Shown here one piece after another: positions 24,256-33,105 of a DNA stretch of 64,000 bases; position 1 is the stretch's first letter; each line of letters starts with the position of its first letter. Where the stretch lies: assembly GCF_008642375.1 (NCBI RefSeq), contig NZ_CP029194.1:8302501-8366500 (forward strand), read 5' to 3'. The notes beneath the pieces were generated by a model, which saw only the letters and a list, made by a program, of their open reading frames with translations, had not been told where the DNA came from and ran no database searches. The DNA comes from Streptomyces venezuelae. GTDB taxonomy: Bacteria > Actinomycetota > Actinomycetes > Streptomycetales > Streptomycetaceae. A program made the translations under genes and the position numbers.

Positions 24256-24801
24256 TCAGGAGGACCGCACCGGCCGGTAGTCGAGGACGATCGCGCCGGA
24301 GCTGAGGGCCGCCGTGCCGGCGAGCGTCCATGTCCGTCCGACGGCCCCGTCGGAGAAGAGGCGGCGGCCGGCGCCGACGACCACCGGGTGGAGGAAGAGC
24401 TTGAGTTCGTCGACCAGGTCGTGGGCGATGAGGTGGTCGACGAGGGTGACGCTGCCGTAGACGAGCAGGTCCTGTCCGGGCTCGGACTTGAGTTTGGCCA
24501 CCTGCTCGACGACGTCGTCCTCGATGAGGACGGCGTTCCACTCCGCCTTGTCGAGCGTGGTGGTCGCGACGTACTTCGGGATGCTGTTCATGCGGGCGGT
24601 GAAGGGGTCCGACTCGTCCCGGGCCGGCCACGAGGAGGCCATCTCCTCGTACGTGACGCGACCCATCAGGAGTGCCCGGCTCGCGAGCAGTTGTCCGTGC
24701 TGGTACTTGGCGTGCTCGTCGTTCCAGAAGGGGCCGGTCCACGCGGGTTTCTCGACCACGCCGTCCAGGGACACGTACATGACGACGACGACCTTGCTCA
24801 T
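24256..24801 (-). CDS. Dihydrofolate reductase-family (RibD-C) protein
   Basis: The 181-residue protein starts MSKVVVVMYVSLDGVVEKPA and has LLASRALLMGRVTYEEMASS, MNSIPKYVATTTLDKAEWNA, KSEPGQDLLVYGSVTLVDHL and LKLFLHPVVVGAGRRLFSDG, the same fold as its neighbour. The divergent LysR-type gene 300 bases away is the likely regulator. The tandem pair could form a heterodimer or represent duplicated specificity. Confidence 0.8.
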   Translation of the reverse strand: MSKVVVVMYVSLDGVVEKPAWTGPFWNDEHAKYQHGQLLASRALLMGRVTYEEMASSWPARDESDPFTARMNSIPKYVATTTLDKAEWNAVLIEDDVVEQVAKLKSEPGQDLLVYGSVTLVDHLIAHDLVDELKLFLHPVVVGAGRRLFSDGAVGRTWTLAGTAALSSGAIVLDYRPVRSS

Positions 24802-25102
24802 GAGTGCTGCTCCGTTCTCGTAGGGCCGGGGGCGCGACCGAGGTGCGGCCAGGGTGCGACCAGGACACGACCGAGCGATGCGACGACCGAGAGGCGATCG
24901 ACGGCGAGGTCGGGGTGTGGTCGGGGTCTGGCCGGGGTGTGGTGCGGGGGCGCGTCCGGGTGCCGCGTCCTTCGCGGTCGACCGAGGCGGTCCGTCCGTC
25001 GAACGCGGTGACCTCAGCATCCAAGAACGGCGGATCCGCCGACAAGAACGGAAGAAGGCACGCTGCGTTGAGCGTGGCTTCACGAAGGGGGAGGGGAAGG
25101 AC

Positions 25103-26041
25103 ATGCTGGAGCGCATGGAGCTGGAGGCGTTCCTCACGCTTGCCGAGGAACTGCACTTCGGGCGTACGGCGGAGCGGCTGCGCGTGACGACGAGCCGGAT
25201 CAGTCAGACCATCAGGAAGCTGGAGCGCCGCGTCGGCGCGCAGTTGTTCGTACGGAACAGTCGCAGCGTGACTCTGACGGAGGTGGGGGAGCGGTTGCGG
25301 GACGACCTGCTGCCGGCCTACGAGCAGATCGGTCTCGGGCTCGCGCAGGCCATCGCGACCGCTCGGGGTGTACGGATCAAGGGGGTGGTGCGGGTGGGCT
25401 GGTCCGGGCCGTGGTGCGGGAACCTGATGGTGCGGGCCGCGGACCTGTTCCGCGCCCGGTATGCCGACTGCGAGGTCGAGATCCAGGAGATCCAGCTGTG
25501 TGATCCCCTGGGCGGCATGCGGGCCGGCACCGTCGATGTGCAGATGACCGAGTTCCCGATCAACGAGCCGGACATCACCACCGGGAGGGTGCTGTTCGAG
25601 GAACCGCGGTCCCTGATGGTCCCCGCTGACCACCCGTTCGCCTCCAGGGAGTCCGTCTCGCTCGAGGAGCTCGCGGACACCGTTCTGGTGACCCTCGCCG
25701 ACGCTCGCATCCCGCGCTATTGGATGGACCGCTACTTCCCCCGCCGTACCCCTGCGGGGCGTCCCATCCCTCAAGGGCCGGCGACGACGTACTGGCCGGA
25801 GGTCCTGGTCCATGTCGCGTCCGGTGTCGGCGTCAGCACCGTCGCCGCCCGGGCCGAGCAGTTCCACACCAGACCGGGGATGGTCTTCGTGCCCGTCCAC
25901 GACGCGTCGAGCATCGACTACGGCTTGATGTGGCCGACCGCGGGCAAGAACCCCCTGGTGGAACCCTTCCTGGACGTCATCGACGAAATCGCCCCGCCGG
26001 CGCGGGAGGCCCCGGGCCAGGGCCCGGGGAGGCGGACCTGA
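25103..26041 (+). CDS. LysR-family transcriptional regulator
   Basis: The 312-residue protein has the LysR winged HTH at residues 1-62 (MELEAFLTLAEELHFGRTAE, then RLRVTTSRISQTIRKLERR) and a periplasmic-binding-like effector domain (VRVGWSGPWCGNLMVRAADL to the end). AAGGA lies just before ATG 25103. LysR genes usually control a divergent operon, here the two reductase-like genes at 23638-24801, and respond to a pathway metabolite; that link is inference. The length is normal for the family. Confidence 0.85.
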   Translation: MLERMELEAFLTLAEELHFGRTAERLRVTTSRISQTIRKLERRVGAQLFVRNSRSVTLTEVGERLRDDLLPAYEQIGLGLAQAIATARGVRIKGVVRVGWSGPWCGNLMVRAADLFRARYADCEVEIQEIQLCDPLGGMRAGTVDVQMTEFPINEPDITTGRVLFEEPRSLMVPADHPFASRESVSLEELADTVLVTLADARIPRYWMDRYFPRRTPAGRPIPQGPATTYWPEVLVHVASGVGVSTVAARAEQFHTRPGMVFVPVHDASSIDYGLMWPTAGKNPLVEPFLDVIDEIAPPAREAPGQGPGRRT

Positions 26042-26204
26042 TGATCTTTGATCTGTACGAAACGCCCTACGGCCTGTTGTGAAAGTGCCGAATCCGACCA
26101 AGCTGACCCGACGTCACCGCGCAGGCGTCCGCCGCCTGATTCGGCCTCTTCACCGCGCTCGCCGGCGCGATCGAAGAGGCCGCTAGAGGGTTACAGGGGG
26201 GGTG

Positions 26205-26447
26205 TCAGTTATGGCCGCGAGGGGCGTGGCCTGCGGGGTTCTGGTTCTCGGACTCCTGAGTCAGTGAACTGCCCTTGCAGGACGGTTGCTGGCCGCCGGG
26301 CTCATGGCCCGCGTTGTTGGTGCAGGAAATGTCCACCGGCTGAATCTTGGCCTCCGCGATCGAGGCCCCACCGAGACCCAGTGCGAAGGACGCCGCCACG
26401 GCGGCGAGTGCAGCACCGATCCTCTTGGTCTTCGTGGTTCCGGTCAT
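26205..26447 (-). CDS. Small secreted peptide, hypothetical
   Basis: The 80-residue product starts MTGTTKTKRIGAALAAVAAS, a Sec signal peptide (basic start, hydrophobic core, cleavage after AEA near residue 33). The mature peptide is about 47 residues, very polar, rich in Asn, Gln, Gly and His, with two cysteines (SCTNN and SCKGS) that could form one disulfide. No family recognised. No strong ribosome site is seen; ATG 26447 was chosen because it places the signal peptide at the N-terminus. Confidence 0.5.
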   Translation of the reverse strand: MTGTTKTKRIGAALAAVAASFALGLGGASIAEAKIQPVDISCTNNAGHEPGGQQPSCKGSSLTQESENQNPAGHAPRGHN

Positions 26448-26738
26448 GATGTGCTCGATTCCACGGGCGCGGTACTTGCTGCCCACGTTTGTCCGGTGCG
26501 CGCCATTTGTCAAGGAATATGCTGCATGCATAGGTGCATGGGATAAACCGCTCGGTACGGGGTCGGTTGAGACCGTGCCCTGTATGGCGAGGCGGAGGAG
26601 TCGCTCGTAGTAGCAGACGGCTGCGGCGAGGTCGGGAAGACCGGGCAGTCGCGGGGGCGGCGGTCGTGGCGGTGGTTGAGCCCGCGGTACCTGGTGAGTC
26701 ACGGCATGGTCCGCTGAAAGGTGTGTGCCGGAAGGGCT

Positions 26739-27527
26739 CTAGGCGTGGGCGCGGCAGAAGGCGCGCACTGCCGCCGTGAAGGCCTCCGGCGCCTCCAGGT
26801 TGCTCACGTGGCCCACCGCGGGGATCACCACCAGCTCGGCGTGCGGGATCGCGGCCTGGAAGGCGTGGGCCACGGCAAGGGGGGAGCGGGCGTCGCGCTC
26901 GCCCCACAGCAGGAGGGTCGGCGCCGTGATCCGGGGCAGCAGGTCCGTCTCGTCGGCCTCGGCCATCAAGGAGAGCTGCGCGGCCATGGTCTCCGGCCGC
27001 ACGTCCCGGCCCATGTCCTCCAGCAGCACCGCGAAGCGCTCCGGCGGGCCGGCGGCGTAGAGCCCCGGCAGTGTCGGGTCGAACTCCTCCCGAGGGGCGG
27101 CGAGCATCCGCCGTGCTCCCTCGACCCGCGCCGCGACCTCCTCCGGGGGCAGCGAGCCCTTCCAGCCGGCGTACGTGTCCACCATCAGCAGCGACCGCAC
27201 CAGGTCCGGCCGCCACCGGTACAGCTCCAGGACCACCGTCCCGCCCCAGGACAGGCCCGCGACCTGGGCGGGCCCGAGCCCGACGTCCTCGATCACCGCG
27301 GCGAGAGCGCGCGCGAAGTCCGCGAGCCCGAAGCCCGGCGGCAAGGCGCCGGACCGCCCGGACCCCGGCTCGTCCCAGGCCACCACCGTGAACTCGTCCG
27401 CCAGCGCTTCGACTTGCGGCTGCCACATCCGCCCGTCGACGCCGGCCCCGTGAACGAGGACCACGACCGGCCCGCGTCCCTTCCGCGTATAGGCGACGTC
27501 GACGTCGCCGACCCGCACCACTGCCAT
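26739..27527 (-). CDS. Alpha/beta hydrolase
   Basis: The 262-residue protein is a classic single-domain alpha/beta hydrolase: VVLVHGAGVDGRMW (oxyanion HG), the DEPGSGRSG turn, nucleophile GLSWGGTV, acid in LLLWGERDARSP and histidine in VIPAVGHVSNLEAPEAF. It has no signal peptide. It is 45 bases downstream of the TetR gene at 28231-27572 in operon order, so that regulator may control it. Substrate unknown. Confidence 0.85.
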   Translation of the reverse strand: MAVVRVGDVDVAYTRKGRGPVVVLVHGAGVDGRMWQPQVEALADEFTVVAWDEPGSGRSGALPPGFGLADFARALAAVIEDVGLGPAQVAGLSWGGTVVLELYRWRPDLVRSLLMVDTYAGWKGSLPPEEVAARVEGARRMLAAPREEFDPTLPGLYAAGPPERFAVLLEDMGRDVRPETMAAQLSLMAEADETDLLPRITAPTLLLWGERDARSPLAVAHAFQAAIPHAELVVIPAVGHVSNLEAPEAFTAAVRAFCRAHA

Positions 27528-27571
27528 GACTCCAGGCTAGTGCGAGTCGGCGGATCGGGGGATTCGGCCGG

Positions 27572-28231
27572 CTAGCCCGGACGGACCGCGGCTTCGACGT
27601 CGGCGAGGTGGGCGGCGAGGATCTCCTCGAAAGCGGCGCGGCGGTCCGCCCCGAGGGGGCGGACGTCCCTGGCGAAATGGGCCAGGGCCGGGAAGTGCTC
27701 GGGGTCGGCGCCCAGCACCGCCACGCGGAACAGCTCCAGGCCCTGCTCACGCTCCTCCGGGGTGACCGTGCCGGCCCCGGCCTCGGAGGCGATCAGTGCG
27801 GCGATGAGGACCGCGAGCCGGTGGTAGCGCACCGGAATCTCCTCGTCGGGCAGTCCCGAGGCGCGCAGTGCCTGGAGCGCCTCTTCCATGACCAGCCGGG
27901 ATCCGGTGCCGCCCGACGCGTAACGTCCCCATACCGCGGCGAGCTGAGGCTGCCGGCCGAAGGCCTCCCGCACGCGCAGGGCCAGGGCCGTGACGCGCTG
28001 CTTCCAGTCGCCCTCGGCGCGGTGGCCGTCCATGGCGGCGACCAGGATCCGGTCGGCGACCGCGCGCAGCAGTTCGGTCTTGCTGCGGAAGTGTCGGTAG
28101 AGGCTGGAGGAATCGGTCCCGAGGGTCGCGGCCAGCTTTCGCACGCTGAACGACTCGGCGTCGCCCGTGCGCAGCAGTTCCGCCGCCGCATCAAGGATTT
28201 CTTCGGTCGACCAACGCCTTCGGCCTGCCAT
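27572..28231 (-). CDS. TetR-family transcriptional regulator
   Basis: The 219-residue protein has the TetR HTH near residues 8-54 (STEEILDAAAELLRTGDAES, KLAATLGTDSSSLYRHF) and a tetracycline-repressor-like C-terminal domain. The intergenic region before it contains a perfect TGCACGC-ACC-GCGTGCA palindrome (28277-28293), its likely operator, between it and a divergent serine hydrolase. It is followed by an alpha/beta hydrolase gene. Both flanking enzymes are candidate targets; the ligand is unknown. Confidence 0.85.
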   Translation of the reverse strand: MAGRRRWSTEEILDAAAELLRTGDAESFSVRKLAATLGTDSSSLYRHFRSKTELLRAVADRILVAAMDGHRAEGDWKQRVTALALRVREAFGRQPQLAAVWGRYASGGTGSRLVMEEALQALRASGLPDEEIPVRYHRLAVLIAALIASEAGAGTVTPEEREQGLELFRVAVLGADPEHFPALAHFARDVRPLGADRRAAFEEILAAHLADVEAAVRPG

Positions 28232-28262
28232 CTTGCTCCTCTCGCCGAACTTCAGCCTAGCC

Positions 28263-28295
28263 TATGCACTTGGTGTTGCACGCACCGCGTGCATA
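28263..28295. promoter_or_regulatory. TetR operator-like palindromes in a divergent promoter
   Basis: TGCACGC (28277-28283) and GCGTGCA (28287-28293) form a perfect 17-bp palindrome with a 3-base centre. An outer copy, TATGCAC (28263-28269), pairs with GTGCATA (28289-28295), so the region can hold two overlapping sites. Confidence 0.6.
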
Positions 28296-28396
28296 ATGAG
28301 GACATGAGCTTGCCGGGAGGTGTGCCCGGCAGGAGGCGGCCGGGGTCAGGCGACCGACCGATGCGGAGCCCCGGGGGATACGAAGGGACGCATGAC

Positions 28397-29515
28397 GTGA
28401 AGAACCCACTGGATTCAGCGGCGCTGGACGCGGCTGTCGAAGCCGTCCACCGCGCCGGGATGCCGGGCCTGTTCGCCGAGGTGCGGGACGGCGACCAGGT
28501 CTGGCGAGGCGCCGCCGGTGTCGCCGATGTGGCCACCGGCCGCCCCGTCACAGCCGACATGCGGCACCGCGTCGGCAGCATCACCAAGGTCTTCACCGCC
28601 GCGGCGGTGCTGCAGCAGGTGGAGAAGGGGCGGATCGGGCTCGACACGCCGATCGGCCGTTACCTTCCGAAGCTGGTTCCCGGAGAGCGCGGTGCCGCGA
28701 TCACGGTCCGGATGCTGCTCAACCACACCAGCGGCCTCGCCGAGTACCTTCCGTACGCCTATCCCTCCCTCAAGGCGTTCCCCGACCTCGCGAACACCGG
28801 GCCCCAGAGCCTGGACGACCACCGGTTCACGCGGTTCGACCCCGTCGACCTGATCGAGATGGGGGTCACCGCACCTGCCGTCGGCCTCCCGGGCGGCACG
28901 CCAGGGGTGTACTCCAACACCAACTACCTGCTCCTCGTCCAACTCCTGGAACAGGCGACGGGCACCACGGCCGAGCGGTACATCACCCGGAACGTCATCG
29001 AGCGCGCCGGGCTCCGGGACACCGAACTCCCCACGGAGCCGTACGTCAGCGGGCCGCACTCGCTGCTCTACGAGTCGTGGTTCGGCATGATCGACCCGCC
29101 GCGCGACTACAGCGTCTACGACATGTCATGGGTGGGGCCGTCGGCCTCGCTGATATCGACGGTCTCGGACCTCAACCGCTTCTCTCGCGCACTGCTGGCC
29201 GGGAAGATCGTCAGCCTGCCGTCACTGGCGCAGATGCAGCACACCGTCCCGGTCGTCTCCCAGGAAGGACGGGTGATCGACTACGGCCTCGGCCTGCACC
29301 CGATGGAGGGTCCTGGTGAGGGTGTCTTCTGGGGGCATGGCGGCACCGTCTGGGGTGGTGGAGCGCTGGCGATGATCCGCGCCGACGGCGAGCGGCAGAT
29401 GGCGGTCGCGGTGAACAGGCAGAGGTGGAACGAGCTCGACTCCTCCGGCAATCCGCAGCCCCATCCCATCGACGGCGCGCTCGCGGCCCTGTACCGCGCG
29501 GCGATGTACGGCTGA
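28397..29515 (+). CDS. Serine hydrolase, class C beta-lactamase / DD-carboxypeptidase family
   Basis: With GTG 28397 (GAAGGGA nine bases upstream) the protein has 372 residues. Active-site motifs are clear: S61-I-T-K64 (SxxK), Y-S-N in GVYSNTNYLL, and H-G-G in FWGHGGTVWGGG. The fold also covers penicillin-binding esterases, so the reaction may be peptide, ester or beta-lactam hydrolysis. No signal peptide is visible from this start; ATG 28304 in frame adds a Gly/Arg-rich leader without one. The divergent TetR gene and the palindrome between them suggest direct regulation. Confidence 0.8.
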   Translation: MKNPLDSAALDAAVEAVHRAGMPGLFAEVRDGDQVWRGAAGVADVATGRPVTADMRHRVGSITKVFTAAAVLQQVEKGRIGLDTPIGRYLPKLVPGERGAAITVRMLLNHTSGLAEYLPYAYPSLKAFPDLANTGPQSLDDHRFTRFDPVDLIEMGVTAPAVGLPGGTPGVYSNTNYLLLVQLLEQATGTTAERYITRNVIERAGLRDTELPTEPYVSGPHSLLYESWFGMIDPPRDYSVYDMSWVGPSASLISTVSDLNRFSRALLAGKIVSLPSLAQMQHTVPVVSQEGRVIDYGLGLHPMEGPGEGVFWGHGGTVWGGGALAMIRADGERQMAVAVNRQRWNELDSSGNPQPHPIDGALAALYRAAMYG

Positions 29516-29575
29516 GCGGCTCCGCGCAGGTGACGTAGCCCTGCAGCCGTCACCTGAGCAACGCAGCTCAGCATC

Positions 29576-29612
29576 GCTGTCCCGGCCGGCCGGAACCTCC
29601 GGCCGGGACAGC
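29576..29612. terminator. Strong bidirectional terminator hairpin
   Basis: GCTGTCCCGGCCGG (29576-29589) and CCGGCCGGGACAGC (29599-29612) form a perfect 14-bp stem with a 9-base loop. It lies between the ends of the convergent serine hydrolase and UDP-glucose dehydrogenase genes. Confidence 0.8.
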
Positions 29613-29627
29613 GGGCGCCGGCGCGGT

Positions 29628-30919
29628 CTACTGGCGGCCGACCGACATGTAGGTGAAGCCGAACTCCCGCATCCGGACCGGGTCCAGCAGGTTCCGTCCG
29701 TCGAAGAGGACCGGCTGCCGCATCGCCGCGGCCGCCCGTGCCCAGTCGACGTCCTTCAGCTGCGGCCACTCCGTGACGAGGACCGCCGCGTCCGCACCGT
29801 CCAGGGCCTCGTCCGGGCTCGCGTACCGGGTGGCGGACAGCCACGGCTCCGTTTCGCCGTGCCGGGCCAGCGGGTCCCAGCACCGCACGTGCGCGCCCTC
29901 GGCGGCGAGCCGCGACGCCAGGACGGTCGACGGAGCCTCGCGCATGTCGTCCGTACCCGGTTTGAACGCCATGCCCAGCAGCACGATCTCCCGGCCGGCC
30001 AGATCGCCGAGGACGTCCTTGAGCCTCTGGACCGCCCGCCGCTTCTGGATGTTGTTCACATCGATCACCGCCGACAGCAGCATCGGATGGAAGCCGGTGT
30101 TGCTCGCGAGCTGCCGCAGCGCCTCGGAGTCCTTGGGGAAGCACGAGCCGCCCCATCCGATCCCCGGACGCAGGAAGTGCGGGCCGAGCCGGTGGTCGAG
30201 CCCGACCGCGCCCAGGACCTCCATCGCGTCCGCCCCGGTGTTCTCGCACAGGGTCGCGATCTCGTTCGCGAAGCTGATCCGTGTGGCGAGCAGCGCGTTC
30301 GACGCGAGCTTCACCATCTCGGCCGACCGGACGTCCATCGTCACGACGGGCGCTTCGATGCCCTCGTGCAGCTCGGCGACGAGCGCCGCGGCTGCCGGGT
30401 CGTCGGTGCCGATGACGATCCGGTCCGGGTGCATGAAGTCGCTCACGGCGCGGCCTTCGGCGGTGAACTCCGGGTTCGACACGTAACCGGTGCCCGTGAG
30501 CCCGGCCTCGTCGAGCGCGGCGCGGGCCCGGGCGCCCGTGCCGACCGGCACCGTCGACTTCACCACGACCGCGCGCAGATGCGCGGCGCCGGCCAGGGAC
30601 CTGACGACGGACCACACCCGCGACAGATCGGCGTCGCCGGACACGGAAGGCGGAGTGTCGACACACACGTAGGCGACCTCGGCTCTGTCCAGCGCCTCGT
30701 CGAGATCGAGCGTGAACCGCAACCGCTCCTTGTTCCCGGCGATCATGTCGCCCAGGCCCGGCGCGTAGATCGGCACGTCACCTCCTTCGAGGATCCGGAC
30801 CTTCTCCGGGTCGATGTCGCGCACGACGACCCGATGGCCGAGCTCCGCCAGGCACGCACCCGTCACGAGGCCGATGTAACCCGCGCCGAAGACCGCGACC
30901 CGTCGGTGCCGGCGCTCAC
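29628..30919 (-). pseudogene. ugd: UDP-glucose 6-dehydrogenase, frameshifted near its start
   Basis: The frame encodes a UDP-glucose/GDP-mannose dehydrogenase: YVCVDTPPSVSGDADLSRVW, STVPVGTG, NPEFTAEGRAV, a central K-L-A-S-N helix, catalytic cysteine in GWGGSCFPKDSEAL and GMAFKPGTDDMREAPS. The family oxidises UDP-glucose to UDP-glucuronate. The first in-frame start is GTG 30866, which would remove the GAGYIG nucleotide loop. That loop is encoded upstream in the same frame, but no start codon precedes it before a TGA. A GTG at 30919 with an AGGA site is in the other frame, and one missing base in the GGG run near 30899-30901 would join them. It is therefore a frameshifted gene or a sequencing error. 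Confidence 0.7.
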
Positions 30920-30958
30920 GCCGGTCCTGCCGATCTGCGTCGGCGAGCGCCCGCGGCG

Positions 30959-31065
30959 GTCAGGCGCCGAGCAGTTCGGTGACGAGCCGGACGGCCTCGG
31001 GCACCTCGACGTGGTCGTCCGGGGTGGCGAGAACTCGGCGAGCTCGTCGTAGCCGACCTCGTGAG
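30959..31065 (-). pseudogene. C-terminal fragment of an unidentified gene, frameshifted
   Basis: On the minus strand one frame reads EVGYDELAEF and, after a one-base shift, another reads DDHVEVPEAVRLVTELLGA followed by a stop. Both have strong GC third-position bias. There is no start and no complete domain. It ends just upstream of the dehydrogenase start. Confidence 0.4.
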
Positions 31066-31077
31066 CGGAGGCTGCGT

Positions 31078-31279
31078 GCCGACGTCGCCAAGAGCACCAT
31101 CTACCGCTGGTGGAAGTCCAAGGCGGTCCTCGTGATGGACGGCTACCGCGCGGTCGTCGAGCAGCGGATGCCCGAACCCGACACCGGCTCGCTCGCGGGG
31201 TGACCTGACCGCCTTCGCCAACGCCCTCTACGGCGTGTCCGATCACTCGCTACGGATGCGGACCCTGCGCGGCCGGTAG
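31078..31279 (+). pseudogene. TetR-family regulator fragment
   Basis: The plus strand reads VAKSTIYRWWKSKAVLVMDG, the end of a TetR HTH and its following helix, but the first part of the HTH is missing. A frameshift at about 31200 moves reading to DLTAFANALYGVSDHSLRMR and then a TAG at 31277. About 65 residues remain of a normal ~190. A decayed gene. Confidence 0.6.
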
Positions 31280-31393
31280 GGGCGCTGGGCGGGGGCTCGG
31301 CCGGCACCAGCGGACGAGAGTTGTGGCGGTCAGCCGCGGGTCGGGCCGGGGGACCGAAGGAGGCCTCCGCGAAGGGGACGAAGCTCACGGTAC

Positions 31394-31474
31394 GGCGGAG
31401 TGGTCTTCGCGTACACCGGCCCGGATTTCCGGGCCGCCTTCAAGCCGCCGGACTGCAAGGGGACGGCCCTCTGA
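31394..31474 (+). pseudogene. Short C-terminal gene fragment
   Basis: GGVVFAYTGPDFRAAFKPPD then CKGTAL and a stop is encoded with strong GC third-position bias, but no start codon or upstream continuation in frame is found. Family unknown. It overlaps a GGCCCGGA-TT-TCCGGGCC palindrome. Confidence 0.35.
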
Positions 31475-31561
31475 GACTCCGCACGGAACGACTTCAGGCA
31501 TCGGCGGCAGATGAGTGCGCATCCGAGGGTGGGGCAGGAGCCGTGGACGGGTTCCACCGCG

Positions 31562-32800
31562 TCACCCCACCGGTCGGTCCGGCAGCCGAAAGCCGTTGAA
31601 CAGGTCGTCCATGCCACGCAGGGCGAGCCGGACAGGGGTGGCACGGACCGCGATGTCGCGGGCCGACACGGCCAGCGGGTGACGGAAGGCGCCCAGCCGA
31701 CCGACGCGGCGGGCACGGACGCGCACGGCATCGGTGCGGTCGCGACGGGCGGCGGTGTACGCGGCGAGGGCAGCCGGGACGCCGTGCGCACCGTCCCCGC
31801 CATCCGCGCAGTCCGTGCCGTCCGCACCGGCGCCGTCGTCCCCGGCGGGCAGGAGGTGGGCGAGGACCACCGCGTCCTCGATGGCCTGGCAGCCGCCCTG
31901 GCCGAGGTTCGGTGCCATGGCGTGGGCGGCGTCGCCGAGCCAGGCGATCCGGCCGTGGTGCAGCCGGGGGAGCGGGGCGGCCAACTCGTAGAGGTCGTGC
32001 CTCAGGACGTCGCCGGGGGTGAGCCGGTCGACGCGGTCCAGCAGCGCCGGAATCGGGTGATGCCACGAGCCGAACCGACGGCGGAGTTCGGCACGGGGGT
32101 CGTCCGACCGGCCACCGGCCGGAACGGCCGCGGTGGCGTAGAGGTAGAACCGGCCGTCGGAGAGCGGGGTCACGCCGAACCGCTCGCCCCGCCCCCACGT
32201 CTCGCTCATCGCCTGGATCCCCAGGTCCGGAGCTTCCACCAGGGCCCGCCAGGCGGTCTCGCCGACATAACGCAGGCCGGGGTGGCCGGAGAAGTGCGCG
32301 CGGCGCAGCGGACTGTGGATCCCGTCGGCGGCGACGACCAGGTCCGCGGGAAGGCCGGGAAGGTCCGGTCCGTCTTCCGTGCGCGGGACCGGGCGGCCCC
32401 CGGCGTCGTCGACGGCGGTCACGGTGGAGCCGTAGAGGAGAGCCCCCGCCGGCAGGGCGGCGGCGAGAGCGACGTTGAGGGCCGGGCGCGGGACGGCGAT
32501 CGGGGACATCCCGTAGCGCGCCGCCAGGTCGGCGGTGGCGACCCGGACGAGCCACCGGCCGTCGGAGCGGCGCACCCCCATCGCGCCGGGTACGGCGCTG
32601 CCGGTGACGCGCGTGACGTCGACACCGATGGCGTCGAGTGCGCGCAGCGCGTTGGGGGCGAGGCCGATCCCGGCGCCGGTGACGGGGGGTTCGGGGGCGC
32701 GTTCGCAGACGGTGACGTGCCAGCCGCGGCGGTGCAGGGCCACAGCGGCCGTGAGCCCGCCGATCCCGGCTCCGACCACGACCACGCGACGACTCGGCAT
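31562..32800 (-). CDS. FAD-dependent aromatic-type monooxygenase
   Basis: The 412-residue protein is a flavoprotein hydroxylase of the salicylate/PHBH type: N-terminal VVVVGAGIGGLTAAVAL (FAD ADP-binding), the DG motif in LVVAADGIHSPLR, and GRIAWLGDAAHAMAPNLGQG (FAD ribityl). Such enzymes hydroxylate aromatic or polyketide substrates with NAD(P)H and oxygen. ATG 32800 has a G-rich site and starts directly at the FAD strand. Near residue 325 an Asp/Gly-rich loop (GDDGAGADGTDCADGGDGAH) looks like an insertion. No biosynthetic cluster surrounds it. Confidence 0.85.
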   Translation of the reverse strand: MPSRRVVVVGAGIGGLTAAVALHRRGWHVTVCERAPEPPVTGAGIGLAPNALRALDAIGVDVTRVTGSAVPGAMGVRRSDGRWLVRVATADLAARYGMSPIAVPRPALNVALAAALPAGALLYGSTVTAVDDAGGRPVPRTEDGPDLPGLPADLVVAADGIHSPLRRAHFSGHPGLRYVGETAWRALVEAPDLGIQAMSETWGRGERFGVTPLSDGRFYLYATAAVPAGGRSDDPRAELRRRFGSWHHPIPALLDRVDRLTPGDVLRHDLYELAAPLPRLHHGRIAWLGDAAHAMAPNLGQGGCQAIEDAVVLAHLLPAGDDGAGADGTDCADGGDGAHGVPAALAAYTAARRDRTDAVRVRARRVGRLGAFRHPLAVSARDIAVRATPVRLALRGMDDLFNGFRLPDRPVG

Positions 32801-33105
32801 GGAGCCCCACCCCCTGCGTTCCGGGCACTCGCCGCCGCCGTGGAACCGCAGCCGTGCGGTCCGTACGAACCCGAGCGCCGCGCGACCGTCGCGCGCGTAC
32901 GACGGTAGTCGTCGCCCGTCGCGCGTGCATCGTGACACCGGACCCGTACGACACTCGCACGCCGCCGCATTGCAGCAGCGGGCTGCGGAGACCCCGCGCC
33001 GAACGCGTCCTGATCCTCGGGACGCGCCACGGTCGCGCATGACAGGTGCTGCGCCGCCGAGTCGACGGTCGGCTCAGGGATCCGGGTGCGTGTGATCATC
33101 GAGGA

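Noticed and set aside
26448..26738. Coding potential between the secreted peptide and the hydrolase
   Set aside because: No start with a ribosome site and no recognised family; frames there are probably chance.
29628..30866. UDP-glucose dehydrogenase starting at GTG 30866
   Set aside because: This start lies inside the Rossmann nucleotide-binding loop, so it cannot be the true start of a working enzyme.
30979..31203. A 74-codon plus-strand frame, as an intact TetR regulator
   Set aside because: Only the end of the HTH is present and a frameshift lies at 31200, so it is a fragment.
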